DNA of 26,108 bases. It comes from Eimeria necatrix (lineage: Eukaryota; Apicomplexa; Conoidasida; Eucoccidiorida; Eimeriidae). The position numbers were made by a program, and so were the translations under genes. Shown one piece after another: positions 22,338 through 26,108 of this stretch. Below the pieces are notes generated by a model. It ran no database searches, was not told where the DNA came from, and worked only from the letters and a program-made list of their open reading frames with translations. Location of the stretch: contig NW_013654395.1 in assembly GCF_000499385.1 (NCBI RefSeq), positions 1 through 26,108 on the forward strand. The letters are read 5' to 3'. The stretch's first letter is position 1. Each line of letters begins with the position of its first letter.

Positions 22338-22784
22338 TCAGACACTTAACGAACTCTGCTGTTCAAACATAGCCATCCGAGAAACCATCGAGTCACACTT
22401 CGTGCGAGTCATGCGCATGTCACTCTGCCACAACAAGTGCGTATTTTCGTGAATACAAACGTAATCAGAGAGCACATCCATATCACCAGCAACTTCAAAA
22501 GGCTGTCTGTGCTCTTTCAGGGCTACAACCGTTGTGTAAAAATAAATCAAGTAGACGTGCCAACGGTGGTTTACACAGCGCCGAGATTTTGGGTTCAATT
22601 GCGGTGATGAAAGAAAAGCTAAGCGAAAAACTGACAAAGTCATTGGCTTGACTCCCAAAGCAGTCATTTCGTTCCTACCGTCGTTACGCGCACCATCACA
22701 CATACACTGTTGTGTCACACCTGGAAAAATGGAAGCAAACCAACAAAAGGAAATCGCAGAAGCTTCCAAATCATTTGCATGCAC
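22338..22784 (-). pseudogene. 148-codon minus frame, possible hAT N-terminal scrap
   Basis: The frame starts at GTG 22784. Most of it is unrecognised, but HRQPFEVAGDMDVLSDYV, from about 22511, resembles the '.lxPFxvVExxxFxxyv' motif near the N-terminus of hAT transposases. About 280 bases further along the minus strand, in the next frame, SIREYLLPNL (about 22245-22216) could be the following 'SRxxLP' segment. The same spacing of roughly 270 bases separates these motifs in the relic at 7255-8380. No BED finger is seen upstream and the rest of a transposase is missing. A frame this long is expected about once by chance, so the call rests on the motif alone. Confidence 0.22.
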
Positions 22785-23550
22785 AAGCCATACTCTCGCA
22801 CTGACATTTTTCGTCAGCTCGCGATCTGCGTTTACGCAGCAGTACGCAGCGCAATAGCTACCAGAGTAAGTAAGTCAACAGGTTCGGTACTGCAGTTTCA
22901 ACACCCAAAGAAACAAACAGGCGCTCTACGATACCTCGCAAGAAAAAACATTTCTATTATGATATCATCAGGCGGCACTTGAAGTGATTGCGGCTGTAAA
23001 TGTGCAGTAAAAGAACGTTTAGCGGACAGACGCGTTTCCCAAAGTGCGCGCTACCTATAGTGGGACCTCTCAAAAGCCCAGAATTCAGAACGAGGCGCTC
23101 TCATACATAATCGAGTATGCTCCCCTGATGTATGTGCACAAAAGGAACGCTGTACAAAGACGACGGTGTATCTTTTCCTTGTGAAGTCTGCTCGGTGCCA
23201 ATGAATTGGATTCTCGCAGCCACTGCTACTTGCAATGTGCGTGCTTGCCACATCACGTGGGGGCCCCTGTACTCTGCAAACTATTAGCTAGCTCTAAACA
23301 GCTAACTGAAGTTGTTTCAAGGCGCTTTCCAGCCCGACGATTCTGAGAACAACCGCATAATTCGCTAATGAACAAGGTGATTCATTCTGCCTTTTAAAAG
23401 CATTGTATTCATATTCTGGGAAAAGACCAGCGCTCGGAAATCACTCTGTGTTCAGGCTTCGCCCACCGCATGACCCGCGTTCGTTACTCCGCCGTACTTG
23501 CATTACCTTCGCGTAGCTATCCTATCCAAAGAAGACAGTGGAGGTAGTCT
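22785..23550. other. Unassigned DNA
   Basis: Short unrecognised frames only (up to 90 codons, 22710-22982 plus, overlapping the previous entry). A local GC-rich word GTGGGGGCCCC lies at about 23258. Confidence 0.5.
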
Positions 23551-23695
23551 GCTACGTACTCCCTAAAGAGCACAAGGTAAGTGCGGGAAAGGCAAGTGAT
23601 GCTGAAACGTTGCGTAACAGATATTCCAAGCAGCTATTTCAAAATTGCTGGAATGGGGAAACCACTGCTTAGAAATCTAAGGCGCAGGTGTCACA
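23551..23695. repeat. Dispersed repeat family B, copy 2
   Basis: The best-preserved reference copy. Its first ~65 bases match both 22162-22226 and 24604-24668 (GCTACGTACTCCCTAAAG, GGTAAGTGC, then GTGATGCTGAAA). Its second half matches only the copy at 22162. The start-to-start spacing is 1389 bases to the left copy and 1053 to the right one. Confidence 0.65.
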
Positions 23696-24603
23696 GTGAG
23701 ATCTAGAATTTACATAAACCACAAGCAGGCCACAAAATCTACCGCAATAACATGGCCATCCAAGAAACGTATCAAGCCGAACACTGGAAATCGTAGTGAT
23801 GTCGGCCCGCCAGAACCCATTAGCGTAGCCGGAAACACCAGTGTATCTAGAAAACGCATCATTCTTACTATCTGCTTAAAGGAGCGCTCTGAGCGACAAT
23901 GGCGTCGACATTGATCTCCCATGAATCGCCAACTCTTAGTGACGCTTGTTGAAAATGCGAGAAATATACTTTACGTGGGCTTCGGAATTTATTAGCAAGC
24001 AGTTTACCCCAAAATCACAATAGAACGTTCGAATTCATGGAGTCCCTGCAAGCGCAAAATTTTCTTTGGAGTGCCGGAAAGCTAGTTCCGCTTTCTTACT
24101 AGCACCTTTTACTCGTCCAAAAAGTATATATCTTCATAGTGCCAGGGTTCCCATTCTTTGTCTATTGCATCGACGCTGCTGCGCAAACAAAATATAATTA
24201 TGGTGAAGTCACCAGTACGAAATTACAATGCAACTCAATAGCAGAAACTTAGCGCACATGTACAAAACAAGTATATTTAAATGCTCTCACCAAAAAGCGC
24301 ACCCTACTACAGAAGAGTGAAATGCTCCCCTATAATTGCACATTTATCACAACAAAGAACGACAGAGAAAGCCAATATATCCAACCGTCTAACCAAGTAC
24401 TGTGGGATGCGTAGCCAGGGAACACACATTCAGTTGCGGGCTTCAAAGTTTTTCCGCAAAGCGTAGTATTAGGTAGCCACATTGGATTGACGAAAAACTA
24501 AGTTGCTACGAGTATGCTGGCACGCCTGCCTAACGTGAGCGTGACAAAATATGGAAGCAGCATTTGACACTTTTTTGGGTAGTGTAGAGCATGGTAACCC
24601 TCT
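23696..24603. other. Unassigned DNA
   Basis: Two overlapping frames of about 70 codons (23696-23914 plus, 23710-23922 minus) and one of 61 codons (24281-24466 plus, ATG start) are present. None resembles a known family. Confidence 0.5.
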
Positions 24604-24668
24604 GCTGCGTACTTCCTAAGTAGTTCATGGTAAGTGCTCGACGGGTAAGCGATGCTGAAATGCTCCAT
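24604..24668. repeat. Dispersed repeat family B, partial copy 3
   Basis: Only the first part of the unit is present: GCTGCGTACTTCCTAAG, GGTAAGTGCTCG, GTAAGCGATGCTGAAA. It is joined directly to repeat C at 24669. A heavily deleted counterpart may precede the second repeat C copy (about 25713-25746), suggesting that B and C once formed a composite unit. Confidence 0.6.
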
Positions 24669-25009
24669 CGATGACCTCCCTTTTGGACCTTCTCAGCATT
24701 ATTATGAAACAGCACTGCAGCAGGAGAACACATGCATACACCAAACCGGGATACACGCGAGCGACAGAGCCTGGTGTGGAAGCATGTCAAAAGAAGTCGC
24801 AGCGCAGCGTTTATTTCGGGCTGAACGAACCCGCATGTGCTGACTTTGTAGACAGCAGCTAATGTATGAAATCGTTCTAATGCGCACCACGGGTTTTGCT
24901 CTAGTGATAGGCAGCCCAAAATCAGTGCGGCTTGGCATCAGGCGCAGATTGCAGCCACGGGCAACTGAGCTAGCCAGGGTCAATAGAATTGCACACGTGC
25001 GTGACCCTA
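24669..25009. repeat. ~350-bp repeat family C, copy 1
   Basis: This block aligns with 25747-26108 as a direct repeat 1078 bases apart. Strong shared stretches are AGCACTGCAGCAG, GTCGCAGCGCAGCGT, GCAGACAGCAGCTA / GTAGACAGCAGCTA, ATGCGCACCAC, CAGTGCGG.TTGGCATCA and AGGGTCAATAGAATTGCACA. Identity is about 70% by eye, with indels that are not multiples of three. Minus-strand frames run through both copies and share a segment (LAAVxKVxxCxFVQP), but the frame-breaking indels argue against a functional exon. Confidence 0.85.
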
Positions 25010-25201
25010 AAACTAACTATGCAGTTTCGAAGCTGTGAAACACTGTGGTACAGCGGGAGATAATCAAATCCATTGCGGCATATGCCGAAAACGCGCATCT
25101 TTATCGCACGCGTACCTCGTTCGGAACCTTCAGGTAAGAAACGCTGCATACAGATTCACTAAATGTTTTAAAACGCAATTATACAAGCTGCGGAATATCT
25201 A

Positions 25202-25618
25202 GTGAAGCTAAAATATATACTCAAAAGCCTGCCATGTACCATTGTAATGCCATTGGAGTCCACCAATAGGGCTGCAGCAAGAGGCAGACACGGCCTCCTG
25301 GTAAAAAAGAAGTGGAATTGCATTTTTGGCTCTAAACGCGACGCACAAGTATGCAAAATAAAGATTTTCATAGTATCTATTTGTAGCCTTCTGCCTGCCC
25401 GCATTTGCACCTTGTCCAGTACGTGGCAACTTCAGCTTGTAAAATCCTCGCATTTCAAACTTATTTGGTTAGCCTTGCTTCTTCTGATCATGAGCCTGTC
25501 CTATGACCACGACGACGCCATATTACATTTAATCATATTGGGACGAATGCCTTACTCCGCCCTAAGCACCATTCGCCTGCAGGATCCACATCCAACGCCC
25601 TCAAAGACGAATGCTTAG
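25202..25618 (+). other. 138-codon open frame, coding status unknown
   Basis: The frame starts at GTG 25202, between the two repeat C copies. The translation is basic in its first half and has one hydrophobic segment (FKLIWLALLLLIMSLS, around residues 86-101) that could be a membrane helix. No family is recognised, and this length is expected by chance in a 26 kb window. Confidence 0.15.
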
Positions 25619-25746
25619 CTCCAAAATGTCAGACCAAGAATTTTCATTTCGTTCATCTTCTCAGCACGACTCGCAAACATGACTGCCCGCCACTTCCGCC
25701 TTGTGTAAAGCGACCGCTGCGTGCCACAAGGCACAAGTGCGCGCCG

Positions 25747-26108
25747 ATGACCCACCTTTCAAACCTTCTCAGGCCTATTGTGAAATAGCACTGCAGCAGC
25801 GAAACATTCACATTTTGCCTTCACATTCTGCCATTCGGTATAACCGCGCGTGACAGGGCCTGGTGCAGCTTTGTGCAGAAGCCTGCCAAAAGACGTCGCA
25901 GCGCAGCGTCTACTTTGGGCTGGACAAACTCGCATATGCCGACCTTGCAGACAGCAGCTAGCTTACGGAAATGCTTAAACGAGACCCTTGCAATGCGCAC
26001 CACGCAATTTGCTCTGGTAGTAGGCACTCCAACAGCAGTGCGGTTTGGCATCAAACGCGGCTTTCAGCTATGAGCAATTTTGTGAGTTAGGGTCAATAGA
26101 ATTGCACA
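25747..26108. repeat. ~350-bp repeat family C, copy 2 (cut by window edge)
   Basis: Partner of 24669-25009. The match is still strong at the last base of the window (GGTCAATAGAATTGCACA), so the unit continues beyond it. Compared with copy 1 it has an insertion near 25811-25845 and an extra ~12 bases around 25980. The size and telomere-associated position are reminiscent of subtelomeric satellites of about 350 bp known in Toxoplasma, but I cannot confirm sequence identity with any of them. Confidence 0.85.

Noticed and set aside
4400..22785. Several TGCATGC words, a motif bound by apicomplexan AP2 factors.
   Set aside because: About half a dozen occurrences on the two strands are close to random expectation and do not cluster before any gene.
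24530..24919. 129-codon minus frame through repeat C as a gene.
   Set aside because: It spans a diverged repeat whose second copy has frame-breaking indels, so the frame is most likely accidental.

Overview
The window reads as the left end of a eukaryotic linear chromosome. It opens with about 245 bases of CCCTAAA repeats (TTTAGGG on the other strand), in the orientation expected for a left telomere, and then runs inward through roughly 26 kb of subtelomere. TTTAGGG-type telomeres are known from land plants and green algae, apicomplexans and dinoflagellates, and oomycetes. By eye the base composition is moderately AT-rich and CpG is not obviously depleted, which argues against heavily methylated plant heterochromatin. 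A gene-poor coccidian subtelomere (Toxoplasma-like, where long telomere-associated regions are known) or an oomycete subtelomere would both fit. I cannot choose between them from sequence alone.

No intact gene can be supported with confidence. The open frames are short, lie on both strands, and many begin at GTG or TTG rather than ATG. Only the 179-codon reading at 16849-17388 is somewhat longer than chance predicts. No tRNA, rRNA, CRISPR or bacterial-style operon was recognised.

Layout. 1-246: telomere with variant units and a 52-bp higher-order repeat. 247-2414: unassigned DNA with one 51-bp tandem duplication at 2184-2285. 2415-2990 and 5885-6440: two diverged direct copies of one dispersed repeat. 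They flank 3500-5800, which looks like a decayed hAT transposon: a GC-rich palindromic patch and a short GCA microsatellite at the left, then frameshifted remains of a DUF659/hAT transposase ending in a recognisable C-terminal hAT dimerisation motif. 7255-8380 (minus) and 9175-9806 (minus) hold further weak hAT-like fragments in the opposite orientation. 9990-16848: long stretch with nothing assigned. 16849-17373 (minus): a hydrophobic reading frame that could be an exon of a seven-helix receptor-like protein (weak). 17415-20890: unassigned. 20894-20990: an inverted repeat. 22160-26108: a patchwork of diverged repeats, including a ~145-bp unit seen two to three times and a ~350-bp unit seen twice, the second cut by the window edge.

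The main theme is a telomere-proximal graveyard of decayed hAT-type DNA transposons and old degenerate repeats. All hAT calls rest on reading translated fragments by eye against the general motif pattern of the family. They need a profile search.
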